NCBI GenBank assembly: GCA_002708265.1
Contig: PANA01000005.1
Location: forward strand, 302,216 to 366,215
DNA from: Legionellales bacterium
GTDB lineage: Bacteria > Pseudomonadota > Gammaproteobacteria > Berkiellales > Berkiellaceae
DNA: 64,000 nucleotides
Direction of reading: 5' to 3'
Positions 1-8,060 of this stretch are shown piece by piece. Numbering within the stretch: the stretch's first letter is position 1; each line of letters starts with the position of its first letter. The notes under the pieces were generated by a model. The model searched no databases, was not told the origin of the DNA, and worked only from the letters and a program-made list of their open reading frames with translations. Both the position numbers and the translations under genes were made by a program.

Positions 1-736
1 CGGTCGGATGAAACTGCCACATTTCCATATCTTGGCAAACAAAACCAGCTCTTAACACCATACCTGGTCCATCACCTGTACAGATATGCGCATTAGTTGT
101 AGAACGATAAATACGGCCGGCACCACCTGTTGCCAAGACCACCGCTTTTGAACGCAAGAAAATAATTTCGCCTGACTCAATGGACATGACTAAAACGCCA
201 ACAACAGAACCGTCTTGCCCTTTTACTAGGTCAATAGCATAGAATTCACTATAAACTTTCGTTTGCGCTTGAACATTTTTTTGGTAAAGCGTATGCAGTA
301 ATGCATGCCCTGTTCTATCAGCAGCCGCAGCGGTCCTCGCTGCCTGCTCGCCACCAAACGCTTTAGACTGACCACCGAAAGGTCGTTGGTAAATTTTTCC
401 TTTTTCTGTTCTCGAAAAAGGCAACCCCATATGCTCAAGCTCTAAAATGGCTTCAGGACCAGTTTGACACATATACTCAATACAATCCTGATCTCCGATA
501 TAATCGGACCCTTTAACTGTATCAAACATATGCCAACGCCAATCATCGTCATGCATATTCCCTAACGCAACGGTGATTCCCCCTTGGGCGGAAACCGTAT
601 GAGAGCGCGTTGGAAATACTTTGGATACAAGCGCTGTCGAGACACCGGCCTCTGATAAGGCAAGTGCCGCACGCATACCAGCGCCGCCAGCCCCAACAAT
701 AACTGCACCATAAGTCTTTTGAGCGGGTTGTTTCAT
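1..736 (-). CDS. sdhA: Succinate dehydrogenase flavoprotein subunit, N-terminal part (cut by window edge)
   Basis: This is the first ~245 residues of the FAD-binding catalytic subunit of succinate dehydrogenase (complex II), which oxidises succinate to fumarate at the inner face of the membrane. The sequence shows the dinucleotide-binding motif [12 protein letters not shown] near the N-terminus and SHTVSAQGG, whose His is the known covalent FAD attachment site. Further on come the [10 protein letters not shown] segment and the end of the window at MWQFHPT. The start ATG at 736 overlaps the sdhD stop in an ATGA arrangement, so the two are translationally coupled. The C-terminal catalytic part lies outside the window, and sdhB is expected beyond it. 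Identity is secure from motifs and operon order. Confidence 0.96.
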   Translation of the reverse strand, partial: MKQPAQKTYGAVIVGAGGAGMRAALALSEAGVSTALVSKVFPTRSHTVSAQGGITVALGNMHDDDWRWHMFDTVKGSDYIGDQDCIEYMCQTGPEAILELEHMGLPFSRTEKGKIYQRPFGGQSKAFGGEQAARTAAAADRTGHALLHTLYQKNVQAQTKVYSEFYAIDLVKGQDGSVVGVLVMSIESGEIIFLRSKAVVLATGGAGRIYRSTTNAHICTGDGPGMVLRAGFVCQDMEMWQFHPT

Positions 737-1068
737 GCTTTACCCCATAAAATCATTAAGCCCCATACGACGTAGCCAAGCAAAGATAAAAAGAATATCC
801 ACTGCAGCACTAATCGAAGCATTTTAGGCTTCACATAGTCCGTCGTAATTGTCCACAAACCAATCCAGGCATGCCAGGCAACACTAACAATTGCTAATAC
901 CGTTGCTACTTTCATCCAAGTATTGTGAAAAAGGCTCTGCCAAACGAAAAAGTCCATTGGTTGTGAGCTGAGCCAAAAACCTGTCAAAAAAATGATATAG
1001 GCAAGCAACACAACTGCCGTCAAACGCTGAGCTAACCAATCATGTATGCCTGAGCTGCCAAATTTCAT
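733..1068 (-). CDS. sdhD: Succinate dehydrogenase membrane anchor subunit
   Basis: This 111-residue protein has three hydrophobic helices and is the small anchor subunit of complex II, binding heme b and ubiquinone together with SdhC. It shows the family hallmarks: an early Trp-x-x-x-Arg segment ([10 protein letters not shown]) and a central His in [10 protein letters not shown] followed by TDYVKP. The length is normal for SdhD. It lies 6 nt after sdhC and overlaps sdhA by 4 nt, so the three form one transcription unit. Confidence 0.93.
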   Translation of the reverse strand: MKFGSSGIHDWLAQRLTAVVLLAYIIFLTGFWLSSQPMDFFVWQSLFHNTWMKVATVLAIVSVAWHAWIGLWTITTDYVKPKMLRLVLQWIFFLSLLGYVVWGLMILWGKA

Positions 1069-1074
1069 ATTCTG

Positions 1075-1449
1075 TTACCCCCAAACCTTCATTGAGACAC
1101 CCGCAGCAAAAACTATGAAAACAAGCAAAACAAGCCAAGCGCCAATTTTACCGCTGCAACGTCCTTCACCAATATGAAGATCCATTAATAAATGTCTTAC
1201 ACCTGCTATGAGATGATAACCCAACCCAAGAATGGCGACCCACACAACCCCCTTAAAGACAAAACTGTCCATGTAGGAAGCTAAGTGTAGATAGGACGCT
1301 TCACTGTCTAATGAACAACTCAACAGTTGAAGCAAAAAAGGGATCATTAAAAAAGTTAGTAGCCCAGATAATCTGTGGCCAATAGAAACAATTGCCGTGA
1401 TCGGCAGCCGAATCGTTCGTAAATCCATGTTAACTGGTTGTTTATTCAT
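1075..1449 (-). CDS. sdhC: Succinate dehydrogenase cytochrome b556 subunit
   Basis: This is the 124-residue large anchor subunit of complex II. It contains the typical N-terminal RPVN-like segment (QPVNMDLRTI), the SIGHRLSG motif (Ser and Arg near the quinone site in the family) and HLIAGVRHLLMD with the heme-ligand His region. Three membrane helices are visible. I chose the ATG at 1449 because family members begin just before this segment. A GTG at 1464 would add five residues. It is the first gene of the sdh operon and diverges from gltA. Confidence 0.93.
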   Translation of the reverse strand: MNKQPVNMDLRTIRLPITAIVSIGHRLSGLLTFLMIPFLLQLLSCSLDSEASYLHLASYMDSFVFKGVVWVAILGLGYHLIAGVRHLLMDLHIGEGRCSGKIGAWLVLLVFIVFAAGVSMKVWG

Positions 1450-1495
1450 GGTGGTAAGGATCACTCTGTGTTTGAAGACAATTTAATCACGCACA

Positions 1496-1524
1496 ATTAT
1501 AACCTATTTACACCCATTTCTCAC
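1496..1524 (-). promoter_or_regulatory. Putative sigma-70 promoter of the sdhCDA operon
   Basis: A perfect TATAAT lies on the minus strand at 1501-1496, 46 bp upstream of the sdhC ATG. At 17 bp spacing there is a GTGAGA hexamer (four of six consensus bases), and TTGTGA two bases further out is an alternative. This is a sequence match only. The 178-bp sdhC/gltA divergence must also hold the gltA promoter, for which I see no clear hexamer pair. Confidence 0.5.
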
Positions 1525-1627
1525 AATGAGAGATTTTTATTGATTCAGACCGAATTTTCGTAAAAAGAGTTGCTCGACTATCTGCAAGCCTATATCCTGG
1601 TTGCGAAGACGCGCCTGGAGGAAGTCA

Positions 1628-2920
1628 ATGTCAGACAATCAAAAAACTGCCACTTTATCTCTACCGAACAATGAGTCACTTCAGTTACCTGTCTATGAGG
1701 GAACTTATGGTGCACCGGTAATCGATATTGGCGATCTAAATAAGTCCAGCGTTTTTACATTTGATCCAGGCTTTCGTTCAACCGCTTCTTGTCGATCTGA
1801 TATTACATTTATCGATGGCTCAAACGGTATTTTGCTTCATCGTGGCTACCCCATTGAGCAACTTGCCGAATCTTCTGAATACCTTGAAGTTTGCTACCTT
1901 CTTCTAAATGGTGAGCTTCCCAACGAAACTCAGAAACAAAATTTCTACGATGAAGTTACACATCATACTTTAGTGCATGAACAACTTATCAATTTTTTCA
2001 ACGGCTTTCCTCGCAACGCACACCCTATGGCCATTATGTGTGGTGTGGTAGGGGCACTGTCTGCTTTTTATCATGACACTCTAGATATCCAAAATGATGA
2101 ACACAGAACTAACTCTGCTTTGAGACTGATTGCTAAAATGCCTACCTTGGCAGCCATGTGTTACAAGTACTCTGTTGGCCATCCGTTCATATATCCTAGA
2201 AATGACATGTCCTATGCTGAAAACTTTTTAAACATGATGTTTTCGCTGCCAACCTTTGACTACGAACCTAATCCTGTACTGACCCAAACAATGGATAAGA
2301 TTTTTATCCTTCATGCAGACCATGAGCAAAATGCTTCAACATCAACGGTTCGTTTAGCGGGCTCTTCTGGCGCGAATCCGTTTGCTTGTATTGCTTCTGG
2401 TATTGCTGCCCTATGGGGGCCTGCGCACGGCGGTGCAAATGAGGCGGTAATTCACATGCTAGAAGCAATTGAACACCCTAAAAACATTCCAGCCTTTTTG
2501 AAGCGCGCCAAAGACAAAGATGACCCATTCCGTTTAATGGGTTTCGGTCACCGTGTTTACAAAAATTTTGATCCACGTGCAAAAATCATGCGCAAATCTT
2601 GTCACGATGTTTTACAAGCAGTTGGTGTGAATGACCAGTTGTTTGATATTGCATTACAGCTTGAAGATATTGCTTTGAAAGACTCGTACTTCCTCGATCG
2701 TAAACTTTACCCGAATGTTGATTTCTACTCTGGAATTATTATGAAAGCGATTGGCATTCCTACCAATATGTTTTCAGTAATATTCGCGTTATCTCGTACT
2801 GTGGGATGGGTGGCACATTGGAATGAAATGATTGGGACACCGGGTCAGAGTATTTCACGCCCGCGCCAGCTGTACACTGGCGCGGCTAAACGTGATTTTG
2901 TTCCCTTAAATCAGCGCTAG
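1628..2920 (+). CDS. gltA: Citrate synthase (type II)
   Basis: This 430-residue enzyme condenses acetyl-CoA and oxaloacetate to citrate, the entry step of the TCA cycle. The family motifs are present in order: [11 protein letters not shown] near residue 50, the active-site His in [11 protein letters not shown], the second His in [15 protein letters not shown], and the catalytic Asp in PNVDFYSG. The length matches the hexameric, NADH-regulated gammaproteobacterial type. The start at 1628 is set by a strong GGAGGAAG ribosome site at 1617-1624. A TTG nine codons upstream is open but unlikely. It diverges from sdhCDA, the usual arrangement in this class. Confidence 0.97.
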   Translation: MSDNQKTATLSLPNNESLQLPVYEGTYGAPVIDIGDLNKSSVFTFDPGFRSTASCRSDITFIDGSNGILLHRGYPIEQLAESSEYLEVCYLLLNGELPNETQKQNFYDEVTHHTLVHEQLINFFNGFPRNAHPMAIMCGVVGALSAFYHDTLDIQNDEHRTNSALRLIAKMPTLAAMCYKYSVGHPFIYPRNDMSYAENFLNMMFSLPTFDYEPNPVLTQTMDKIFILHADHEQNASTSTVRLAGSSGANPFACIASGIAALWGPAHGGANEAVIHMLEAIEHPKNIPAFLKRAKDKDDPFRLMGFGHRVYKNFDPRAKIMRKSCHDVLQAVGVNDQLFDIALQLEDIALKDSYFLDRKLYPNVDFYSGIIMKAIGIPTNMFSVIFALSRTVGWVAHWNEMIGTPGQSISRPRQLYTGAAKRDFVPLNQR

Positions 2921-2933
2921 TTTATAGCGCTGA
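2911..2933. terminator. Shared hairpin over the convergent stop codons of gltA and ald
   Basis: A perfect 9-bp stem (2911-2919 with 2925-2933, 5-nt loop) spans both stop codons. The gltA TAG is at 2918-2920 and the ald TAA at 2922-2924. There is no real T-tract on either side, so it may stop ribosomes or slow polymerase rather than act as a canonical intrinsic terminator. The stem is certain and the role is inferred. Confidence 0.55.
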
Positions 2934-4034
2934 TAAAGGATCAACATAGTTTCTGTCTTGGCACTCTGCCACCGCGGCTTGAGTGACCTGCCCGCGACAT
3001 ATGTTTACACCATTTAATAGACCAATATCTTTGCGGCACGCGCCTTCTGCTCCCAAAGCAGCAAGTGCTTGGATATAGGGTATGGTCGCATTATTAAGCG
3101 CAAAGGTAGAGGTACGAGGAACAGCGCCTGGCATATTGGTCACACAGTAGTGCACAACATCTTCTTCTATATAGGTTGGCTCAGAGTGTGTTGTTGGCTT
3201 GGATGTTTCAGCGCAGCCACCTTGGTCAATAGCAACATCAACAAACACGGCGCCTTTTTGCATCATCTTCATGTTTTCTCTGGTCACAAGTTTAGGAGCA
3301 GCTGCGCCTGGAATTAGGACAGCACCTATCACGAGATCAGACTTTAACAATTCAACCTCAATTGCATCACTACTGGAGTAGACCGTTCGAATACGTGATC
3401 CAAACTGATTCTTTAATTCTCGCATTCTATCTATTGAACGCTCAATTACTGTTACTTCAGCTTCTAAACCCAGTGCCATTCTAATGGACTGTGTGCCTGA
3501 AACACCACCACCGATAATTAACACGCGAGCGGGTAAAACACCTGGGACACCACCTAGTAGTACCCCTCGCCCGCCATTTATTTTTTCAAGACAGTGCGCA
3601 CCGGCTTGAACTGCTAACCGCCCAGCAACCTCGCTCATTGGCGTAAGAAGTGGTAATCGACCATATTGATCAGTCACTGTTTCATAGGCAATCGCAATAC
3701 ATCCTGAGTCCATGAGCAATTGCGTTTGAGCTGGGTCAGGTGCTAAATGCAGGTAGGTGAATAAAATCTGATCTTCCTTTAATTGCTGACATTCATTTGG
3801 CTGGGGTTCTTTGACCTTAACGATCATTTCAGCCCAATCAAATACCTCGGCTGCTGTCTCTGCTATCTGTGCACCGACTTCTCTGTAATCCTCATCAGTC
3901 ATGCCTATTCCGATACCAGCATTTTTTTCTACTAAGACCTCGTGCCCTTTCGCGACTAGCTCTCTGACAAAGCGAGGAACTAATCCTACTCGATATTCAT
4001 GATTCTTTATTTCTTTTGGTACACCAATTTTCAT
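2922..4034 (-). CDS. ald: Alanine dehydrogenase
   Basis: This is an NAD-dependent L-alanine dehydrogenase (L-alanine + NAD+ to pyruvate + NH3 + NADH) of 370 residues, the normal family length. It starts with the typical MKIGVPKEIK segment and shows VKVKEPQ (substrate-binding Lys), the catalytic His in YLHLAPD, TPMSEVAGR, and the Rossmann motif IIGGGVSGT. I prefer the ATG at 4034 because homologues begin there. The frame stays open to an ATG at 4085 and a TTG at 4094, which would add 17-20 residues. The gene converges on gltA and diverges from the operon starting at 4167. It would feed alanine carbon into the TCA cycle. Confidence 0.94.
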   Translation of the reverse strand: MKIGVPKEIKNHEYRVGLVPRFVRELVAKGHEVLVEKNAGIGIGMTDEDYREVGAQIAETAAEVFDWAEMIVKVKEPQPNECQQLKEDQILFTYLHLAPDPAQTQLLMDSGCIAIAYETVTDQYGRLPLLTPMSEVAGRLAVQAGAHCLEKINGGRGVLLGGVPGVLPARVLIIGGGVSGTQSIRMALGLEAEVTVIERSIDRMRELKNQFGSRIRTVYSSSDAIEVELLKSDLVIGAVLIPGAAAPKLVTRENMKMMQKGAVFVDVAIDQGGCAETSKPTTHSEPTYIEEDVVHYCVTNMPGAVPRTSTFALNNATIPYIQALAALGAEGACRKDIGLLNGVNICRGQVTQAAVAECQDRNYVDPLSAL

Positions 4035-4166
4035 CTTAAATTCAATCCCTTGCTTAGACTGGTCTTTTATAACGCTAGGTTTCATCTCAGTCAATTAACC
4101 AGTTGTGTTGGATGCATAGTTAATTTTTAGGGTGCTAGCCTGAATGTTTAAAGATCTGGTGTATCA

Positions 4167-4742
4167 ATGAAAAAAAAGCTCTATTCGATTTTATTTTCAT
4201 TTCCGCTTCTATTATTACTACCAACCGTCGCAGTAGCTGAAGCACCTTATAACTTTTATGCCCCAGCTCCGGTCAAGCTGATCGAGAACGTAGAAAATAA
4301 TCATCTTCCTCAGGCCGAAAGGGAGCTGGCAAAAGGAAACCTTGACTTTGCATGGGGAGAGCTAGCTTTTGTATTACATTACTTTCCTAACCATCCTAAA
4401 GCACTTAGACAAGCTGGTGAGCTCAGTATTACAATGGGCGCACCGGCAAAAGCAGTAACTTTATTTGAACGAGCGCTAAACTTATACCCTAGTGTTTCTG
4501 AGACGGCAGGTATCTATGGAGAGTTTCTGGTAGAAGCGCACTTGAATGATGCAGCGATTACTCGCTTGTTACCTCTCGTTGAAGAAGAGAAAGTGCATCT
4601 TACCCTTCGCTACCCACTAGGATTAGCTTATTTTGCTCAGGGCAATATCGCAAAAGCAAAAGAACAAGCTGACATTCTGCGTGAACATGGTTATCCTTTT
4701 CCAACATTAAAAGACAAGTTAGCCGCAGTAGGCGCTTGGTAG
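4167..4742 (+). CDS. Small secreted TPR-repeat protein
   Basis: This is a 191-residue protein with a clear Sec signal peptide (Lys-rich start, a Phe/Leu core, and a likely cleavage after VAVA near residue 24), so it is probably periplasmic. The rest is helical with tetratricopeptide-like units, seen in repeated Ala/Gly/Leu spacing such as PKALRQAGELSI, KAVTLFERALNLYPS and GLAYFAQGNIAKAKEQ. TPR proteins act as scaffolds, and no catalytic motif is visible. It is the first gene of an operon with the degenerate asparagine-synthetase homologue (15 nt downstream) and an acidic unknown protein. It may relate to the TPR protein of the facing prs operon, but this is only context. Confidence 0.75.
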   Translation: MKKKLYSILFSFPLLLLLPTVAVAEAPYNFYAPAPVKLIENVENNHLPQAERELAKGNLDFAWGELAFVLHYFPNHPKALRQAGELSITMGAPAKAVTLFERALNLYPSVSETAGIYGEFLVEAHLNDAAITRLLPLVEEEKVHLTLRYPLGLAYFAQGNIAKAKEQADILREHGYPFPTLKDKLAAVGAW

Positions 4743-4757
4743 TGAAGGGATACACTT

Positions 4758-6524
4758 ATGTCTAATCTATGTGGCTTTATTGGCACTGTAGACTCTACTG
4801 CTTCTGAGAGTGCTTTAAAGCACTTATATGGCGTTATTGAGCATCACTCAGACTGTGTGACTCTACAAAACACTAACAGCACGATTATTGCCCAACGTTC
4901 AAACACCGTACGTTTTTTTCGAAATGCTGATGCAACTATTGTGGTGGTAGGACACATTAATGGTCCACACCGCCAATACCGTGAACCTATGGAAGGCCTG
5001 CTTGCTGCATATCGTCGTGTTGGCCCTTCCTTTCTTGAAGACTGCTCAGGACAGTTTGCTGTCATCATTTTGCTTAGTGGCGTACAGCATGCATTTGTTG
5101 GTGTTGACAGATTGGCTTCCGTCCCTCTGTTTTATCAAACCTATGAAAAAGGGATTTTATTTAGCACCCTAAACCTTGACGACACGGGCAATTCAGAACA
5201 AAAACTTTTAAATCTACTGTATTTTAATAGTGGGTTAATTTCTAACGACGCGAAAGCACTACGGCCCGGTCAAGCAGTTGTCTGGCGCGACGGGGTTGCA
5301 ACACCGCATTTTTACTGGCGGGCAAACATGCATGGTGCCTCACCTGCAGGCAGTTTTAAACAGCGTGAGATCTTGTTTAAAAAGCACTTACAACGCGCCA
5401 CTAACCGATACGGTGGTCGCCCACAAGTCGGTGTCTTAGTGGGGGAAGACTCCCCTAGTGTCTATCTCGCTAATATTCTTGCTGCGCAGCACCTCTCACA
5501 ACCTTTACCATTATTTTCAGTAGACTACCAAGGTCGTCCGACACAAATCCGTGGCTTAGAAGCGCCAAGTGACACACCAGGCTTTAATCATTATCGTATT
5601 GAGGTATCACCAGAGCATTTTATTCACTCACTAACCAAAGCGACAAAAGTGTTAAGAGCCCCCATTGGCTATCTCCCAGCACTGAATGCCCTATTTGCTT
5701 CAGAGCTGTGCATGAAAAACGGTTTGAATACACTACTTAGCGCTCAAGGATGTAAAACCTTATTCTTACATTCATCTCGATACGCTATCCGCTCTTGGGG
5801 AATCGGTGGCTGGTTAATGAAGAGTTGGTTAAATGTTTGGCAAAGTGCTTCAAGCCTTGACGAAAACTTACTCAACGCTGCTGAGTCAGGACATTGGCTA
5901 GAGCGTTTAGGGCTGGATAGTGTGTTTACGCCTAGCTTTCTTGAAAATTGTGATTTAGAACAACCAAAAGGTCGCCTCCTAGACACTTTTAGAGAAGCTA
6001 ATTGCCAAACCACTTTGGGTAAATTACAGGCTGTTAACCTTGAGCACAATCTATCCACTTGCCAACTTGCTAACTACCGACTGGTTTCACAAGTGAGTGG
6101 GATTTCATTTTTCTTCCCCTATCTCTCCTCAAAGCTCATTGCCTTTTCTTTGGGCCTAAAGGATAGTTGGAAAATCGATCTGGGTCGACATCAGGCTTTT
6201 ATTACGCGCCTGCTATCAGAAGAATTATCCGAGCTTTCATATGAGCATACCGCTGCCCCTCTTGGGCTTTGGTTGCACTCTGATCCACAATTTAAGGCCT
6301 GGGTTGATAAGTTAATTTGCTCGATGAAATCGCATAATATCTTTAACTTATCCTTCCTGGATCATATTATCCAAAAAGGTGGACATGAATTGTCACCCCA
6401 CTCTCAAGATAAAGTTTTGTGGTTGTTGATTAGCTTTGCTTTATGGCTTGAGTTAGAGAGTGAGCATTTAGACAAAACAATGAAGACAAGTCTTCAATCT
6501 AAGCGAACCATACAAATAGCTTAA
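4758..6524 (+). CDS. Asparagine-synthetase-like protein with degenerate active sites
   Basis: This 588-residue protein has the two-domain layout of glutamine-hydrolysing asparagine synthetases: an Ntn glutaminase fold (about 1-185) and an ATP-pyrophosphatase domain (about 200-560). Recognisable anchors are LCGFIG at the start, DRLASVPLFY, and the late FFPYLSSKLIAF segment, which corresponds to the family FPFLD motif. The catalytic features are lost. The glutaminase Cys is residue 5, not residue 2. The SGGxDS PP-loop reads VLVGEDSPS at 226-234. The family GQGGDELFGG motif reads SAQGCKTLFLHS near 327-338. It is therefore probably a pseudoenzyme or has changed chemistry. Asparagine-synthetase paralogues are common in XrtA/PEP-CTERM loci, and the facing operon carries prsK, prsR and prsT. 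The ribosome site is AAGGGA just before the ATG. Confidence 0.82.
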   Translation: MSNLCGFIGTVDSTASESALKHLYGVIEHHSDCVTLQNTNSTIIAQRSNTVRFFRNADATIVVVGHINGPHRQYREPMEGLLAAYRRVGPSFLEDCSGQFAVIILLSGVQHAFVGVDRLASVPLFYQTYEKGILFSTLNLDDTGNSEQKLLNLLYFNSGLISNDAKALRPGQAVVWRDGVATPHFYWRANMHGASPAGSFKQREILFKKHLQRATNRYGGRPQVGVLVGEDSPSVYLANILAAQHLSQPLPLFSVDYQGRPTQIRGLEAPSDTPGFNHYRIEVSPEHFIHSLTKATKVLRAPIGYLPALNALFASELCMKNGLNTLLSAQGCKTLFLHSSRYAIRSWGIGGWLMKSWLNVWQSASSLDENLLNAAESGHWLERLGLDSVFTPSFLENCDLEQPKGRLLDTFREANCQTTLGKLQAVNLEHNLSTCQLANYRLVSQVSGISFFFPYLSSKLIAFSLGLKDSWKIDLGRHQAFITRLLSEELSELSYEHTAAPLGLWLHSDPQFKAWVDKLICSMKSHNIFNLSFLDHIIQKGGHELSPHSQDKVLWLLISFALWLELESEHLDKTMKTSLQSKRTIQIA

Positions 6525-6544
6525 TATTAAAAGGGAGTTTACGA

Positions 6545-8020
6545 ATGCCTAAGTCTTTTGCCGACACGCTCGGCGCCCCAAAACTTGATGAAGCCCTAGA
6601 TATCCTTTCTAAATATGAAGGAGAACTTCATACAGAAGTTCGAAAAACTTTATCCGCTATCAGAATAAAAGCACAAGCTTACAATGGATATTTGGGTGAA
6701 ACGGTTGATTTAACACAACGCCCAGATGATGCCAAAGCGCTTGAGTATCACTTTAGTATTCTTAGTGCATTATCCTCATTAGCAGCTGTTTTAGATCACC
6801 TGACTCCAAGCGTAAGTTTTAGGTCTGCCCAGCAAGGGATCGCAGCACAAGAGATAAAAGCCTTTCTTGCAGGTGCAGATAAGCTGGTTGAAGCTATTCC
6901 AGGTTCTGCTGAAAGCAAATACCAAACGGTTTGTCAGCGCCTTGAAGCAAATCAACAGTTTTCTCTAGCTCACTATCTTAGAAGCTATAAGACAGATGTT
7001 CCCGCTCACTTAGTTTCTATAGCACTGACTGCTCACGAATCTAGATTTTCCACTAACTGGGCAACTCAAGCGAAAACAGAATTAGCAGCAATACTAAACG
7101 GGCAATCGGTTAGGGTTGAACCTGTTGCTGAAGCAGCGCCGGCAGCGACACAGCCTAACACCACCACTCAAGAAACCTCATTTTGCGAACCTCCTGTCAG
7201 TGTTGAAGATAATGACGATGTTTTAATCCATCCTCATCCAGAAAATGTTGATTCTGATTTTGATGATGAGGATGAGGCCAATCCTCTGGGCCGTGCTATC
7301 CTTGCAGCAGCAGACCAACAAACAGACAGCCTCCTGGCAGAAGCAGCGAATGGTTGGCAATCAGTGGAGAAGCCTTATAACTTAACAGTTGAAGAAGTCG
7401 CTGTCGCTGCAGAACCTACTCAGCAGGATGACCTTTCCCCTTTCGGCCCTACTGCATCAGAAGAAGAGATTCGGGAAGCCCAACGTCGTCAATTAGCAGA
7501 TAGTGCGATGGCTTTGGCAGCGAGCAATACTCAACTTTCGGGTGTTACTTCCGACGCGCGCGCTTCTCTGCTCGCAAGGATTCATGACTTTGACCTATCA
7601 ACCCTGAAACCGCATCCGAAAATCGCTTTACATAAAGAACTGAAGGAACATATGCCTACCCTTCAGCAAGTCAAAGTGGGTGAAAAAACATTTGATAAAG
7701 CCTTTTGGATGGATGAAGTTGCCCGTGAACAGAGTGAGCATGCTAAGTTTTCGGAAGACGTTTCTGCACAAAAACAATTGAAGAAAAACGCATTAAATGA
7801 GCTGGTTACTACCGCAAATAAAGCTGCTCACAAAACAGCAATAGCACCTGTTTTAGCCGATGTTAATGCGCGTGGAGCAGAAGCGAGAGCTGAGAGTGCA
7901 CGTTCTTTCTTCTCTGATTGGAAAAGAAAAATGCAACCAAGCTTTGAGAAAATTCAGCATACCGCAAATGAAGAAGGTTCTGAATTAGCCGCTACACAGA
8001 CAAGACCAAAAAGCAGATAA
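6545..8020 (+). CDS. Acidic protein of unknown function
   Basis: I do not recognise this 491-residue protein. It has no signal peptide or membrane segment. The N-terminal ~185 residues look helical and globular. A central part (about 195-300) is low-complexity, rich in Ala, Glu, Asp and Thr, with an acidic stretch around SDFDDEDEAN. The C-terminal third is helical and Lys-rich and ends at TRPKSR. It is the last gene of the operon that starts with the TPR protein, 20 nt after the asparagine-synthetase homologue, with a good AAGGGAG ribosome site, and it is followed at once by a terminator. The linker-like centre suggests two separate domains. Confidence 0.7.
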   Translation: MPKSFADTLGAPKLDEALDILSKYEGELHTEVRKTLSAIRIKAQAYNGYLGETVDLTQRPDDAKALEYHFSILSALSSLAAVLDHLTPSVSFRSAQQGIAAQEIKAFLAGADKLVEAIPGSAESKYQTVCQRLEANQQFSLAHYLRSYKTDVPAHLVSIALTAHESRFSTNWATQAKTELAAILNGQSVRVEPVAEAAPAATQPNTTTQETSFCEPPVSVEDNDDVLIHPHPENVDSDFDDEDEANPLGRAILAAADQQTDSLLAEAANGWQSVEKPYNLTVEEVAVAAEPTQQDDLSPFGPTASEEEIREAQRRQLADSAMALAASNTQLSGVTSDARASLLARIHDFDLSTLKPHPKIALHKELKEHMPTLQQVKVGEKTFDKAFWMDEVAREQSEHAKFSEDVSAQKQLKKNALNELVTTANKAAHKTAIAPVLADVNARGAEARAESARSFFSDWKRKMQPSFEKIQHTANEEGSELAATQTRPKSR

Positions 8021-8030
8021 GCACGCCATA

Positions 8031-8060
8031 AAAAAAGCCGGTTCATGACCGGCTTTTTTT
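8031..8060. terminator. Bidirectional intrinsic terminator
   Basis: A GCCGGT / ACCGGC stem (8037-8042 with 8048-8053) is flanked by A6 on the left and T7 on the right, so it works for both strands. It separates the operon ending at 8020 from the convergent prs operon ending at 8059. The T-tract overlaps the last codons of the minus-strand gene. Confidence 0.9.
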
